A stretch of 64,000 bases of DNA from Aphelenchoides besseyi (taxonomy: Eukaryota; Nematoda; Chromadorea; Rhabditida; Aphelenchoididae), in NCBI GenBank assembly GCA_024699855.1, contig JAMPIQ010000001.1, positions 16,988,001 through 17,052,000 of the forward strand. Reading direction: 5' to 3'. Positions 1 to 11,800 of the stretch are shown here, piece by piece. The notes under the pieces are model-generated. The model did not search any database. It was not told where the DNA came from and saw nothing but the letters and a program-made list of their open reading frames with translations. Position 1 is the stretch's first letter. Each line of letters starts with the position of its first letter. A program made the translations under genes and the position numbers.

Positions 1-3000
1 GCCAACGAATTCACGGTCTTGCTCGAGATTGTGGTCTTCGTTGTGCCTTCAAACTGCGACACAACGACGTCGACGGTCGCTTCTTCGATGTACATCTGCG
101 ACGACGACGTTTTAATCGAATGTCATCGTAAGTTCGAAGTGTGATTGTGAAGTCAACTTATTGTTGCAGTGATACCCACGAGTTCGTTACGCCGTTCGTT
201 CAGTACATGGACAGTGAGAATCAAACTCGTGCCCAACTCTCGCGAATCTCTGTTGATTGTCTCTACGAAGCACAAGTCAATGGAACGGAAGAGAGTGGCA
301 TCGTGAATTTGTGCGATCCGAACGGCGGTTTGGTGAGTCTGAGATTATTTTTAGCTACGCCAACAAGCTCCGCTATAATTAAATCCCCCCATTTTCTTTT
401 GATAACAACCAGCTGGGATGCTCGAACGTTCGTTATTTAATTAACCGTTTCAGTTCGGTACTCTCGCTCTAACTGATGGCGCTTTTGTTATTGAGCCACT
501 CATTGACATCACCGATTCAACGGTCAACGATCTCAACTCCACGAACAGTCGACGATTCAAACGTTCGTCTCTCCAACTCAAACCGCATCTCATCTATCGT
601 GCACGATCTCAAACTTTCGATTCCCCTCTTTCCTCCTCTCATTCTTCTTCAACCTCCGATTCCAACAGCCAAGAAGACTTTGATAGCGACGAAGAAACCG
701 ATTCCTATTTTGGTGGTAAGTCGAAAACATCTGCTCTGTAAATGTCCTTTGAATTACCTCATAAAATTTAAATGACACGTCCGACTGGCCGTCGATTTTG
801 ACGACTGCAGGTGTCGCTGACTAACGGTGACATCCAAAAAACAAATGAAAGACATGAAACGGCAAGTACGAAATTTCAGAACGAAAACGTCGATCCGCCA
901 ACTCATGGGATCATTTCGTTGAGGTCATGGTTGTCGCGGATCTTAAAATGTTACAATACCACAAAAACGATCTTGAGAACTACATACTCACTCTCTTCTC
1001 GACTGTAGGCTTACACTTACGATTAAACGAACTGTTGATGTTTTCAGGTGGCTTCCATCTATCGACACGCATCTCTCGGTGCATCAGTTAACATCATCGT
1101 CGTTCGAATTGTTGTTTTAAGATACGATAACGTAAAGTAGAAACCATAAGATGGACAACTTCATCCGTTTTAGGGTAATCCACGTATTTCGGAACAAGCT
1201 CAAGACACTCTTCAACAGTTTTGTGCGTGGCAACAGAACATGAACGATAGAAACGAAGCCGCTGCCGCGCATCACGACGTCGCCATTCTGTTGACCAGAA
1301 AGGACATTTGCCGGTGAGTTTCGATTGGAGAGTCGTGAAAAGTAACAACATAATTTCAGAACAAAGAACAAATGTGATACTCTCGGATTGGCGGAATTGG
1401 GGACGATGTGTGATGCAAAGAAAAGTTGTGCAATCATTGAAGACAATGGACTTTCGGCCGCCTTCACAATTGCTCATGAGTTGGGACACATGTGAGTTGT
1501 TGATTCGCAATCATTTCAAACAATTTCTTTAGTTTCAATATACCGCACGACGATGAAAGACGTTGCGCTCAGTACATGCCATTGAATAAGAACAGTTATC
1601 ACATTATGGCTCCAACTCTCGAATACAACACCAATCCGTGGGCTTGGTCACCATGTTCATCGGCGATGTTAGAGAAATTTCTTGAGTCAGTTCGAAGAAA
1701 AAGCTGCTCATTTTAACTGTTTGTTTTAGTTCACATCGCTCTCAAACTCAATGCATCTACGATAAACCTGTTGAAAGACGGTATTTCGATAAGATGTTTA
1801 ACTTTCCATTGGCTGGCGAATTGTACGAAATCAATCAACAATGTCGATATGTTTTCGGTGACACCGCGGAAATTTGTCCTTATATGGTACGTAATCGTAT
1901 GAAACTTTTCGGAACATGGTCGTTTTAGCCCACTTGTCGTCGTTTATGGTGCTCAACGTATTCTGGCTTTCAAATGGGCTGTCGAACTCAACATATGCCT
2001 TGGGGTTGGTTTTCATAATGAGCTATGTGTCAATCAAAATTTTAGCTGATGGAACCCGATGTGGTCATAATCAATGGTGTCATCAAGGATCGTGCATTGG
2101 ATTAGCCCCGAAAGATCTCAAGAAAATTAACGGCGAATGGGGCCGATGGCAAGAATACGGAGCATGTTCGAGAACATGTGGTGGGGGAGTAAAAAAAGGT
2201 GTTCGAGATTGTGATAGTCCACGGTAAGCAAGCTATTCGAGCTTCTACTAAGCGTCTGCTTGTAGGCCGGTGAATGGTGGAAAGTATTGTATTGGTCAAA
2301 GAGAACGATACGAGTCCTGTAATACTCAAGAATGTCCGGTTGAAGCTCGTGGTTTTCGTGAAGTTCAATGCGCCGAATTCAACAACAAGGACGTTGGAAT
2401 TCATGGTATTCCCAAATCCATCACATGGGTTCCAAAGTACACGGGAATCGCCAGCAGCGAACGGTGTCGTCTTTATTGTCGTGCTCACGATTCTGCCGCT
2501 TTTTATTTGCGTAATTTTTATCCATGAGATCACTTACAATATTTCGTTTTAAGTTCGAGACAAAGTATTGGACGGTACACCGTGTGCTCGAAATGTCGAC
2601 GATATCTGTATCGATGGAACTTGTCATCCTGCCGGTTGTGATCATCGCTTAAACTCCAACATGAAACGAGATGCCTGTGGAGTTTGTGGTGGTCATGGAC
2701 AAACTTGTAAGACCATTGAAGGCAATTACAACGAACGGGGATCATTCGGTTACAACGAAGTTTTGCGGATTCCTGCCGGTTCTGCAAACATCGACATCAG
2801 CCAGAAATCGCATAACAACGACAAAGATGACGACAACTATTTGGGCAAGTTAAACATAAACAACGTACTGATTGTTCTGTTCTTTAGCTCTTAGAACAGC
2901 CGAAGGCAATTTTATACTCAACGGAGATTTTCAAGTTTCCGTGTTTCGACAACAAATCCCGATTCCGGGGACGGTTTTGGAATACTCGGGAAGTGATTAT

Positions 3001-6000
3001 ACGGTTGAAAGAATCAATGGCTCCGGTCCAATTCAAGACGATATCTACATTCACGTTCTCAGTGTTGGTAATCTGAATCCGCCAGATGTCAGCTACAAGT
3101 ACATGATTCCAAAAGCGCCGGAAAACCGTCGAACTCCTTCGCACGCATATCCGATACAAGCGAAGTACTATTGGACATACGCCGAAGAATGGTCTCGTTG
3201 TTCGTCGAAATGTCAAGGTACTCAAACACAACAACTGGTTTGCATGGATCCACTTTCGACAAAACCAGTTAACGATCAGTATTGCGTGAATAAGCGACCG
3301 GCGGTGAATAAACGAATGTGCAATGTTGAATGCTCCTTCAAGTAAGTCAGCAATCTTACTTTCAAGAATCCAAGTGTTTAGATGGAAATCGACGGTCGTT
3401 AGTGGTTGTACCGCTCATTGTGGTTCCGGTGAACAGCAACAACAATCTATTTGTGTTCGTTCGTTCCAAAACAACAAACCAGATGAGCCGGCGGCAGATC
3501 GAGAATGTGAAGCTCTTGGACTACGTCGACCTCCAACTCGAATTCAATGTTACACGGATTGTAATGGTCGAAAATGGACTTATAGCGAATGGTCAACTGT
3601 AAGTAGATCGTCGTGGTTATAATCGCACCACTTCATTTATTTTAGTGCTCAACAACGTGCGGAAGTTCGGGAATGAAAAGACGTCAATCGTTTTGTGTCG
3701 ATGGAGCGAATCGACGTTTGGATTCTCGATATTGCGAACGAATTCCACACGAATCAATTGAAATGGAATGCAATCGCCTGCCATGTCCGAGTTGGGTTTA
3801 CGGTCAATGGAGTGAAGTAAGTGGATAGCTGATCAATCGCTTTATTTCAATTTCAGTGCTCTCGTTCATGTGATGGTGGAATGCGACGACGACATGCGGT
3901 TTGTAAAGATGCCACAGGAGCCGAATTGTCAGCAGAATCATGTCCAGCTGCCGATCGTCTGGATCAAGAGGAATGTAACGATCATCAGTGCACAAAATGG
4001 CGTTTCGGTAGTTGGTCTCAGTGTTCGCAAACCTGTGGTGTTGGCTTTGAATCACGTGATGCTCGTTGTATTGTCGCATCCACTGGCGCCGAATTGCCGG
4101 ACGATCGATGTGATGTGCGTGAAAAACTTTTGCGTAAATCCTGTCAAAAACGTTCGTGTCCGGAATGGAAAGTAGGCTCATGGAGTTCTTGCTCGGTTAC
4201 TTGTGGTAAGTAAATTTGATTTCAACTCTTTATGTAAAACTATAACGACCAAAAAACCTTGCACTTTTACAGGAAATGGTTACCGTGAACGTTCCGTTCA
4301 ATGTGTTGAAGAGAATGTTGGTAGAGATGGAGCAGCACGACCGATTTCAGAAGCTCGTTGCATTCAACCCCGACCTTCTTCTCACGAACTGTGTACGGGA
4401 GCTGCTTGTCCTTTTTGGCGTCTTGGTCAATGGTCGCACTGTTCTGTGACATGTGGATCGGGCTCAAGAAGACGAACAGTTGATTGCGTTCAACCGGACG
4501 GTCAACTTGTTGATGCGTCGCTGTGCACAGGTGTTGGAACGTCTCAACAAACTTCGCCATCGACTACAGAATCGTGTCGTTTAATCGCCTGTCCACAATG
4601 GAAACCGTCTGCTTGGTCCCAATGCTCGAAATCGTGCGGTGATGACGGTAAACAAACACGAACTTTGCAATGCATTCGCGGTGATACGGAAGTTGTTTCT
4701 GATGTGGAATGTCGTTTGGTGAGTTGATTAACAACGTCCTAAGACTTTCCATTTTTTTAGCATCACAAACCAAAAACGGAACGTCAATGTGATCTAGCGC
4801 CTTGCGACTTTTCCAATCAATATCAACACGTTCAAATGTATCCACGATTACAAGGACCCGAATATTTTTGGGCAACCGGTGATTGGTCTCAATGCTCGAA
4901 ATCGTGTAATGGTGGAGTGCAAAAACGTTTGGTTCAATGCTACGGACATCAACGAGTATTGCCAGATGCGTATTGTCGGAACGTTGAAGTTGAACCGTCG
5001 GAACGTTCGTGCAACACTCAGCCGTGTGTTCATTGGGTTACCGGCGACTGGACTCCATGTTCGTCGTCTTGTGGAGTTCGAGCAACGCAACGACGTTTGG
5101 TTTCGTGTGTTGCCGATAATCCGACTGCTTCCGGAGCTTCGAATGTGTCGACCGCGGATTGTGATCCAACAACCCAACCTCAAGCTAGACGCTCCTGCAA
5201 TCTTCCTGCCTGTCCGCGAGAGCCACGTCTACGATACGGCGAATGGAAGAATGGAGAATGGTCAACGGTTAGTGAACAACGATCTAATGAGTCGAACGCA
5301 ACATTTTTAGTGCTCTGTCTCTTGTGGTGTTGGGTATAGACGACGTACCGTTTTCTGTACAACACCAATATGCAATGATGCGCAGAAACCAACTCAATAC
5401 GAGCATTGCAATTTGGGTAAATGCGGACAAAAGAACAACTGGCAAGTCGGTCCATGGTCTCATGTATGCTAGTGTCATCTTACAAGCTCAAAACAATCTC
5501 ATTTTATAGTGCTCCGTTTCGTGTGGTTCCGACGGTTTTCAGATGCGTAAGATCTGGTGTCAAGCGGATTTTCATCAAATGAAACAACTGGACGATGCGG
5601 AATGTGATCGTACAGAAAAACCGATTGCACGTCGCGGTTGTGCAAGGGCGGCGTGTTTGTCGACTTCAACCCAATCAACCACAACCACTCGATCGTTTCC
5701 ACTGCAAAAGTACTCGTGGATTTCGACCAATTGGTCAACGGTTAGTCCAAATTTCTCACGCCAAAGACGCGGTGATACGCGAACAAAAACACACGCACGA
5801 ACAAGAACACATCACCGCAATCGGTCACGCACTTCACGGCATCACGCCTATCGAAATTATTTCGGAAATTGAACGTTTTCATGTTTGTTGTTGTGAATTT
5901 TTTGGCTTCACGTCGAGAACTCTTTGCGAAAGTTTTGTTTTTGCTTTTTGTGTTTTTAGGTTCGTTTCCATCTTCCCCCTCGATTCAAGTTATTTCGCCT

Positions 6001-8245
6001 CAAACTTTTGTGTGATTTCCACGTTTCTGTCTTTCAGTTTTCCTTTCCTCCATTGATCTTATTGTCGTTTGTGCATCATTCGTTCTTGACCTCCAATCCG
6101 AAAACCTCCATTTTTTAATGTGTGCAACTGCCATATCCAATGGTCAAATGTGTTCGACAGATATCTCTTGAGATTACCACGTTCTGCTGCCATAATTCCA
6201 AAAAGACTGTTGAGTTTGTTGTTATTTGTTGATTGAAACCGACGATTGTGCTTTTCCTTTGACGCTTCGTGACTTGCACTTGTTTTCTATTTTGGTTGTT
6301 TTTGGTTGCTTAAATGGAATGAAGATGTTTTTTTTGGGTTTTGTTGCACGTTGGTGTTTGGTTGCACTGTTGAGAATAAAACTTGAAAATCAGAAGAATG
6401 AAACGACTGACCTCTTTTGCAGTGTTCAAGTTCCTGTGGTCAGGGACATCGGCATCGTGATGTTTTCTGCGTCGATACGTTGACAAAACAGGTTCGAGTT
6501 GATAGCAGTTTGTGTGATTCGGGAACCAAACCGATGACCGACCACAAATGTCGAATTCGAAATTGTCCACGATGGTATCGTGAACCGTGGTCGACTGTAA
6601 GTTTTATTGAATGTCCGAGTGTTATCCCATTGTTTAGTGCTCAACAACTTGTGGTCCGGGAGTACGTAAGCGAGAAGTTTACTGTAAACGTAATCGACGT
6701 GAACGTTTACCCGATCACATGTGTCTGCTGAGACATCGACCGGAAGATGCGAAACCCTGCGAACTGAAACGTTGTCCTACTTATCGTTGGCGTGTCGGCC
6801 CGTGGACGCGAGTATGTAAATTGGTTAGCATTCGATTTGCTTGCTGCTTTAGTGTTCTGATCCATGCAAAACTGGAGAGCAATTCCGTCGAGTTTATTGT
6901 ATGAGTGATGATCGTAAACGTGCCGCTTCTCGAATGTGTTCCGACGATAGGATGCCTTTAGAAAAACGACCGTGTCCATTGGTCGATTGTCCTTATCACT
7001 GGGTTCCGGGGTATGTTGTTTCTTTTGTGATCTCTAATTTCCCGTGTTTAGGCCTTGGAGTACATGCTCTCAAACTTGTGGCATCGGTTTTCATTTTCGA
7101 CGTATTGAATGCAAAATCAAAGCCAAGAAGCAGCCGAAACTTTTTGCTGATGGCAAACGAGTTACAATGAAGTCGCCAGAGCCGACGGTTTTATCTCGTA
7201 TGTGCATATCGCTGGACAAACCGGTGGTTTCCGAATCGTGTACGTTGAATCCCTGCAACGCTACGTACACTTGGAGTGTTGGCCAGTGGACACAATGTAG
7301 CGTTTCGTGTGGATCGGGAGTACGAAAGAGAAGAGTTAAATGCGTTAAGACGGGAACCGAGCTTCGAGTCGATCGTCTTAAATGCGAACAACGATATCGG
7401 CCGGCACGTCGTGAGTTCTGTTCGTTGCGAAACTGTTTGCCATCAAATTGTGCCGAACTGAAGACTCAAAACGCGAACACAAAGATCGCTGATGGTAATT
7501 ACACGGTATTGGTTTCTGGCTACCGAGTTGAAGTTTATTGTCATCGAATGAATGAAACGCTTCCGAAAACTTATTTGAATGTTCCCGTTGAAACGAACTT
7601 TGCCGAATTTTACGATAAACGGCAGGTCCAACATCTAATGTCAGAGATCAAATCACTTGTTTTCAGTTTGCTATATCCTCATTCCTGTCCATACAATGGT
7701 CAACGGAACGACTCCTGCGAATGTTCGAATGATGGACATACGAGTGCTGGACGTTCCGAGTTTTCGAAGCTGCGAGTTGATTTGCACAACATGAAGATAA
7801 ATCGTAAGTACCCTCAACGCACCATTTCATTTCAATTCTTCTTAGCACACGACTACACTTTTGCCAAAACTCTGCACGGAACACCGATTGCTGTTGGAAC
7901 TGCCGGCGACTGTTATGCAATGAGCGATTGCCCACAGGTAAAACTGATGAGTTCGAACAACTATTGAAGACAAGTTCAGGGCCAATTCTCCATCGATCTA
8001 CGAAACACGGGCCTTAGACTCGCCGATGACTTGGAATGGAAAACTCAAGGGCATCGAACAACTTCGAAGATTGAACGAAAATTTGTGAGTCTCATAGATT
8101 TGCGATCTTAACACTTTTGCTTCAGTCCAATACGTTGATTCAAGGACAATGTGGTGGTTATTGTGGCGAGTGTATGCCGGACAAATTCAAAGGCCTCGTT
8201 CTTGAAATCGATCACAAACAAAAACCGGCAGTTGGTGCCGGCTAA
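1..8245 (+). CDS. gon-1: ADAMTS metalloprotease, GON-1-like, 5'-truncated
   Basis: Secreted zinc metalloprotease that remodels extracellular matrix; the nematode family member GON-1 acts in basement membranes during gonad morphogenesis. I read 28 exons, beginning 1-127 (cut by the window), 170-332, 454-715, 880-1004, 1048-1131, 1174-1313, 1360-1491, 1533-1685 and ending 7980-8084, 8126-8245. In order: prodomain; furin-like RKRR (about 882); catalytic domain with HELGHMFNIPHDD zinc site (about 1470-1560) and Met-turn IMAP; disintegrin-like; central TSP1 ([17 protein letters not shown]); Cys-rich and spacer regions; 17 C-terminal TSP1 repeats (about 3170-7330); GON domain ending near [15 protein letters not shown]. 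About 2,080 codons are present. The intron 2845-2887 has a GC donor; 5741-6422 is the longest intron. A stretch from about 7625 to 7666 could be an in-frame intron or coding. Identity is very secure; single exon ends less so. Confidence 0.95.
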
Positions 8246-8633
8246 GCGAAACCGCAAATTCTTTCATTTTGGGTCTTTTCGATCATTAGCTTTCATTCTG
8301 TTGTTTACTGCCTTTTAATTCAAAAGTCAATTGAATACACTTATTCGGTTACCGAAGCTGCCAATTTCGGTTTTTCTCTTTCATGAGCTTGTTATTTGTT
8401 GATTAGTCATTTTCCTAACCATGCCCTTCATTGCCGTCGTTTTTCAACTGCCAAACTCTCCAAACATTTCTTTTGCTTCATTACTTGCCTGTTCTCTTAT
8501 AACTATAAATTTATGTTCAAAACAACTAGATCCATTATCTATGAAACAAAATGACCGGAGACCTTGGCTTCCGGCCCATCATCAATGGCTTCTAATACTA
8601 CAATGAGATCAATGAGAAGAGTGAAGAGTTTGT
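8246..8633. other. Convergent 3' intergenic interval
   Basis: About 390 bases between the stop codons of the ADAMTS gene (+) and the Smad gene (-). It should hold both 3'UTRs. I see no ORF of interest and no textbook AATAAA immediately after either stop. Confidence 0.6.
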
Positions 8634-9845
8634 TTAGCGCGGAACTCGAAGTCGTTTCACTGCGTACCACTCGGGCATCGACATCAACGCCTTGTCCAAT
8701 CGTTCCAACGCATTGGTCAAATAGATTTCGACCCAGCAAGGTGTTGCCGTGATTGTTCGTCGACGATAACATTCGCCCCATCCCTTGACAAAACTAATGC
8801 GCAGATAACACATGTTCTAAACAAGCCAAGTTCCAATATTAAAGTTGAAACATCACTCACTCGTAACGAAAACATGTAACCGTAGGCTTTCTGTTTGTGC
8901 GATGCGATCATCTTGTCGAACTCTTTGTTGTTGAAGATTTGTAAGGTTTGAGCTAAGAATACGAAGCTTGAAGAATCGGAATGAAAAGACTTACGTTTGG
9001 CTAAACGATAAACGGTCGAGAGGTGATCGTTGGCAACAAAAGCGTATAGAGGACATTGAACGAAGATTGGCGAATCACTCAGACACTCCAAATGAATGTC
9101 ATCACCATCGAAATACATTCGACACCCATCACCTACAAAACGAAGTTGAAACTCGAAATCTTTACTACCAATTTGACGTCTCGCTGTTTCCACCGTTGCA
9201 TTTAAAACCAAACTTCCTTTGATTCCCAAACAAAAACGGGACGCATCCGACGGCGCACAAAGACCGTCGATTCGAACTTCGCTGCCTTGGCCTTTGAAGG
9301 ATTCCAACTAAAACAAAAGTCGAAGCAATTTCGCGTAGTGTACTTACACAATGAGTGAATTGGTAGAAATAAATTTGACACCAAAAAGTCGCCGATTCCT
9401 CGTCTTTTGCCTGACATTCCGGCGATTGTAGGACGTCCAAAGACTGAAAGCTGAAGAATCAAAAACTCGAGAACATTCAGACCTTTGGATTACAGAACCG
9501 TGAGCCCTTGAAGTTTTCTGGCAGCTTTGGCGGCGGTCGACTCGGGAAAATTTGTCGTTTCTGCTTCTCGGTGATTTGAGTCATTGGTCGTTGTTGGCGA
9601 AAATTGATCGGCTGAAGCAGTTGAGCACCGACACTATTCATCAACGAGTTGAATTGTTGTTGTGGCAGCGGTGGTCGAATTTCGACTCGTCGATTGTCGG
9701 AGCTCGACGCGGATGTTGGAACGTGAACACGATGCAAAAACAGCTCGGGCATGTGATGCTCCGGTTCGCTGAAAACGACCGTTGTTCCGGGATTCCTCGA
9801 CGAAAATAAAACTCACTATGTTGGTGGTACCGTTGATGAATGCAT
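8634..9845 (-). CDS. Smad protein lacking MH1 (MH2-only, DAF-14-like)
   Basis: TGF-beta signal transducer; Smads carry receptor signals to the nucleus through the MH2 domain. Exons on the reverse strand: 9845-9817, 9768-9483, 9443-9348, 9307-9169, 9132-8995, 8952-8861, 8816-8634, giving 321 codons in frame. Residues 1 to about 120 are a Pro/Gln-rich linker with no MH1. From about residue 125 the MH2 is clear: [31 protein letters not shown], then [17 protein letters not shown] and TPCWVEIYL. The protein ends LRVPR, so the C-terminal SSXS receptor-phosphorylation motif of R-Smads is absent. Two other readings are an inhibitory or Co-Smad-like type, or a species-specific divergent R-Smad. The start ATG was chosen because only its frame joins the 29-nt first exon to exon 2. 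The 36-nt intron 9133-9168 is among the shortest here. C. elegans DAF-14 is the known precedent for an MH1-less Smad of similar size. Confidence 0.88.
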
Positions 9846-10157
9846 TTTTCTGATCCGATCGACAACAACTCCAAAGAAACTCAGCCAATAGAATTGAAGA
9901 CCAAAAGAATTCGCTTGTTGGCATCGTTCTCTCGCTTGTCATCAGTTACCTTCCGAGCTTTTCGGGTGTCAACTCTGACCTTATTTCACTCAACATTCGA
10001 TCTTCCACAATTTGTTATGTTTATTCATTCTCAATTCAATTAGTCGAAAAGACGAGACCACTTTGTGGAGGGAATACGCGAGAGAAATGACGGAAATTCA
10101 ATTACAGAAACAATGAAAAGGCATCGAAATAAAGCAAATGAATGAAGTTGGAAACGT
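9846..10157. other. Intergenic: Smad upstream / H2A.Z 3' flank
   Basis: About 310 bases between the Smad start and the H2A.Z stop, both genes on the reverse strand. An open reading frame runs a little upstream of the Smad start but in a frame that does not join exon 2. No other feature seen. Confidence 0.5.
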
Positions 10158-10630
10158 TTATTGCAAATTTGGTTTCGGTGCCGATGATTGACTTGGAACA
10201 TGTTCCGGTCCGCCCTTCTTGGACATGAGATAGCGATGGATGTGCGGAATAACACCTGGAAAACAACAGTCAAGAATCGAAAACAGAAGCTGAACGTACC
10301 TCCACCAGCGATCGTTGCTTTGATCAAAGTGTCCAACTCCTCGTCACCACGAATCGCCAAATGCAAATGGCGTGGCGTGATGCGCTTCACTTTCAAGTCC
10401 TTCGACGCGTTGCCGGCCAACTCCAACACCTCGGCGGTCAGATACTCGAGAATGGCGGCGGAGTAGACGGCGGCCGTGGCTCCAACACGACCGTGCGACG
10501 TCGTACGCTGCTTCAGGAATCGATGAATACGTCCTACCGGGAATTGGAGTCCGGCACGCGCACTACGCGAAATCACTTTGTTCTTCGACTTTCCGCTGTC
10601 TTTTCCCGACTTTCCCTTTCCGGCGGCCAT
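10158..10630 (-). CDS. htz-1: Histone H2A variant H2A.Z
   Basis: Replication-independent histone variant that replaces H2A in nucleosomes at promoters. Two exons, 10630-10300 and 10255-10158, separated by a 44-nt GT-AG intron; 142 residues. The N-terminal tail is short and Lys/Gly/Ser-rich, followed by the canonical fold containing [32 protein letters not shown] and [18 protein letters not shown], and a C-terminal exon beginning [24 protein letters not shown] and the VIPHIH segment are diagnostic of H2A.Z rather than canonical H2A. The intron instead of a histone stem-loop also fits a polyadenylated variant histone. A 3' splice site just upstream of the ATG indicates a 5'UTR intron or trans-splicing. 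Reading through the intron gives a false 196-residue ORF. Confidence 0.97.
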
Positions 10631-11364
10631 TTTTGCGGTGTTGATTGGAAACTGAAATTGCGATCGTCAATCGGAATGCGCGTGAACAAAAGAAAAAAGC
10701 GTCCGCGCTTTTTTGTGCCATTAAACAAACGAAACAAAAATCGATTTTCAACCAAAACAACCACGACGTTGGTCGAGAAAGTGACGCGCGCGCCGGGCAG
10801 AATCGGCGTTCGATTTCCCGCCCATTTTCCTTCGGTCATTTCTTGGGGTGCGTGGCGTGTGCAAAGGCGATGGATCAGCTGCGTGGACGAGAGCGCGTTC
10901 GTGCACAAAAAAACGACGCGCAACGCAATTTGGACGCAAAATCAAAAATTTGCGGAAAGTCGTCTCGAGACCGATCGGCGCCTTTTGGCCAAACGTAATT
11001 GCAAGAAGATACGCAATAAATGGACCACGAATCTACTGTATTAGACCCGGTAATTAGACCGAAAGCTTCTAATGACTTGCGTCATCAATCCGAGAATATC
11101 AACAATGGAATTCCCATGAAAACACTCGTGAGCATCGTAGCCGATGACGCGCAATCGAACATTTACTTCGGGGCTTGGAGTCAAGCTGTTTTTTACTGTC
11201 AAGTGGTCGGGACGTAACGTAGAAACCGATCTCTGCTTTTCGTATCTCGATTGTGAACGGGAACAAAAGGCGCGTGAGGTCGACAGTGCAAACGGGCTCG
11301 ATACCCTTTTGTTTGGCGTGAGTAACCATACGGCTGCAAAAGTAGAGTCAACATTTCAGTTGCA
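10631..11364. other. Divergent intergenic region, H2A.Z / Ly6-like gene
   Basis: About 730 bases between two divergently transcribed genes. Long overlapping ORFs occur on both strands around 10560-11050, but they overlap the H2A.Z 5' end and show no recognisable domain or splice structure. Likely holds promoters for both genes. No TATA box stands out. Confidence 0.4.
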
Positions 11365-11730
11365 ATGAACTTGGAAGTTGCGCTCCTTCTTCTTCTTATT
11401 CGTTCGGTTGCTGCTAATGAAGAGACCATTAAACCGGTCATTTGCTACGATTGTGCCGCTTCCGGATGCTCCAACTTGACGAACACAACTCCAACGGTCA
11501 ACTGCAGCTCCGGAGTCTGCGAGCTGAATTGGGCAATCACGAGCACCGGCTACGATCTACTGACCATTCAATGTGACGAAGACGGACAAACAAGACGCGG
11601 ATGCGAACGTGACGCATCGACGGACAACGTTTTTTGTCGATGTCAAACCGATCGTTGTTACTTGAGACCCAATTCGAGCACCGCAACCAAAATGTCGTTG
11701 TCTGTCCAATCGCTTTTTGTTCCGTGGTAA
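11365..11730 (+). CDS. Small secreted cysteine-rich protein, Ly6/three-finger-like
   Basis: A 121-residue protein with an N-terminal hydrophobic signal peptide (LEVALLLLLIRSVAA) and about ten cysteines. The spacing CYDC ... CSN ... C ... QCD ... GCE ... FCRCQTDRCY resembles the Ly6/uPAR or extracellular activin-receptor-like fold, whose last motif is often CNTDxCN-like. No transmembrane or GPI tail is obvious after the cysteine block; the final 20 residues are Ser/Thr-rich and then moderately hydrophobic (SVQSLFVPW). A 3' splice site lies 5 nt before the ATG, supporting this start. The family assignment is from cysteine pattern only; function not known. Confidence 0.65.
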   Translation: MNLEVALLLLLIRSVAANEETIKPVICYDCAASGCSNLTNTTPTVNCSSGVCELNWAITSTGYDLLTIQCDEDGQTRRGCERDASTDNVFCRCQTDRCYLRPNSSTATKMSLSVQSLFVPW

Positions 11731-11800
11731 CTATTGAGAATAAACGACTTGAACGTAAAGAAGAGTATTATTTACATTTTGACTACAGAACACGTGGAAT

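Noticed and set aside
1094..1510. 138-codon reverse ORF over the ADAMTS catalytic exons
   Set aside because: Shadow frame; the plus strand holds the HELGH zinc-binding exon with proper splice sites.
10361..11044. 227-codon plus-strand ORF
   Set aside because: It is antisense to H2A.Z exon 1 and its promoter region, with Arg/Thr-rich composition and no domain.
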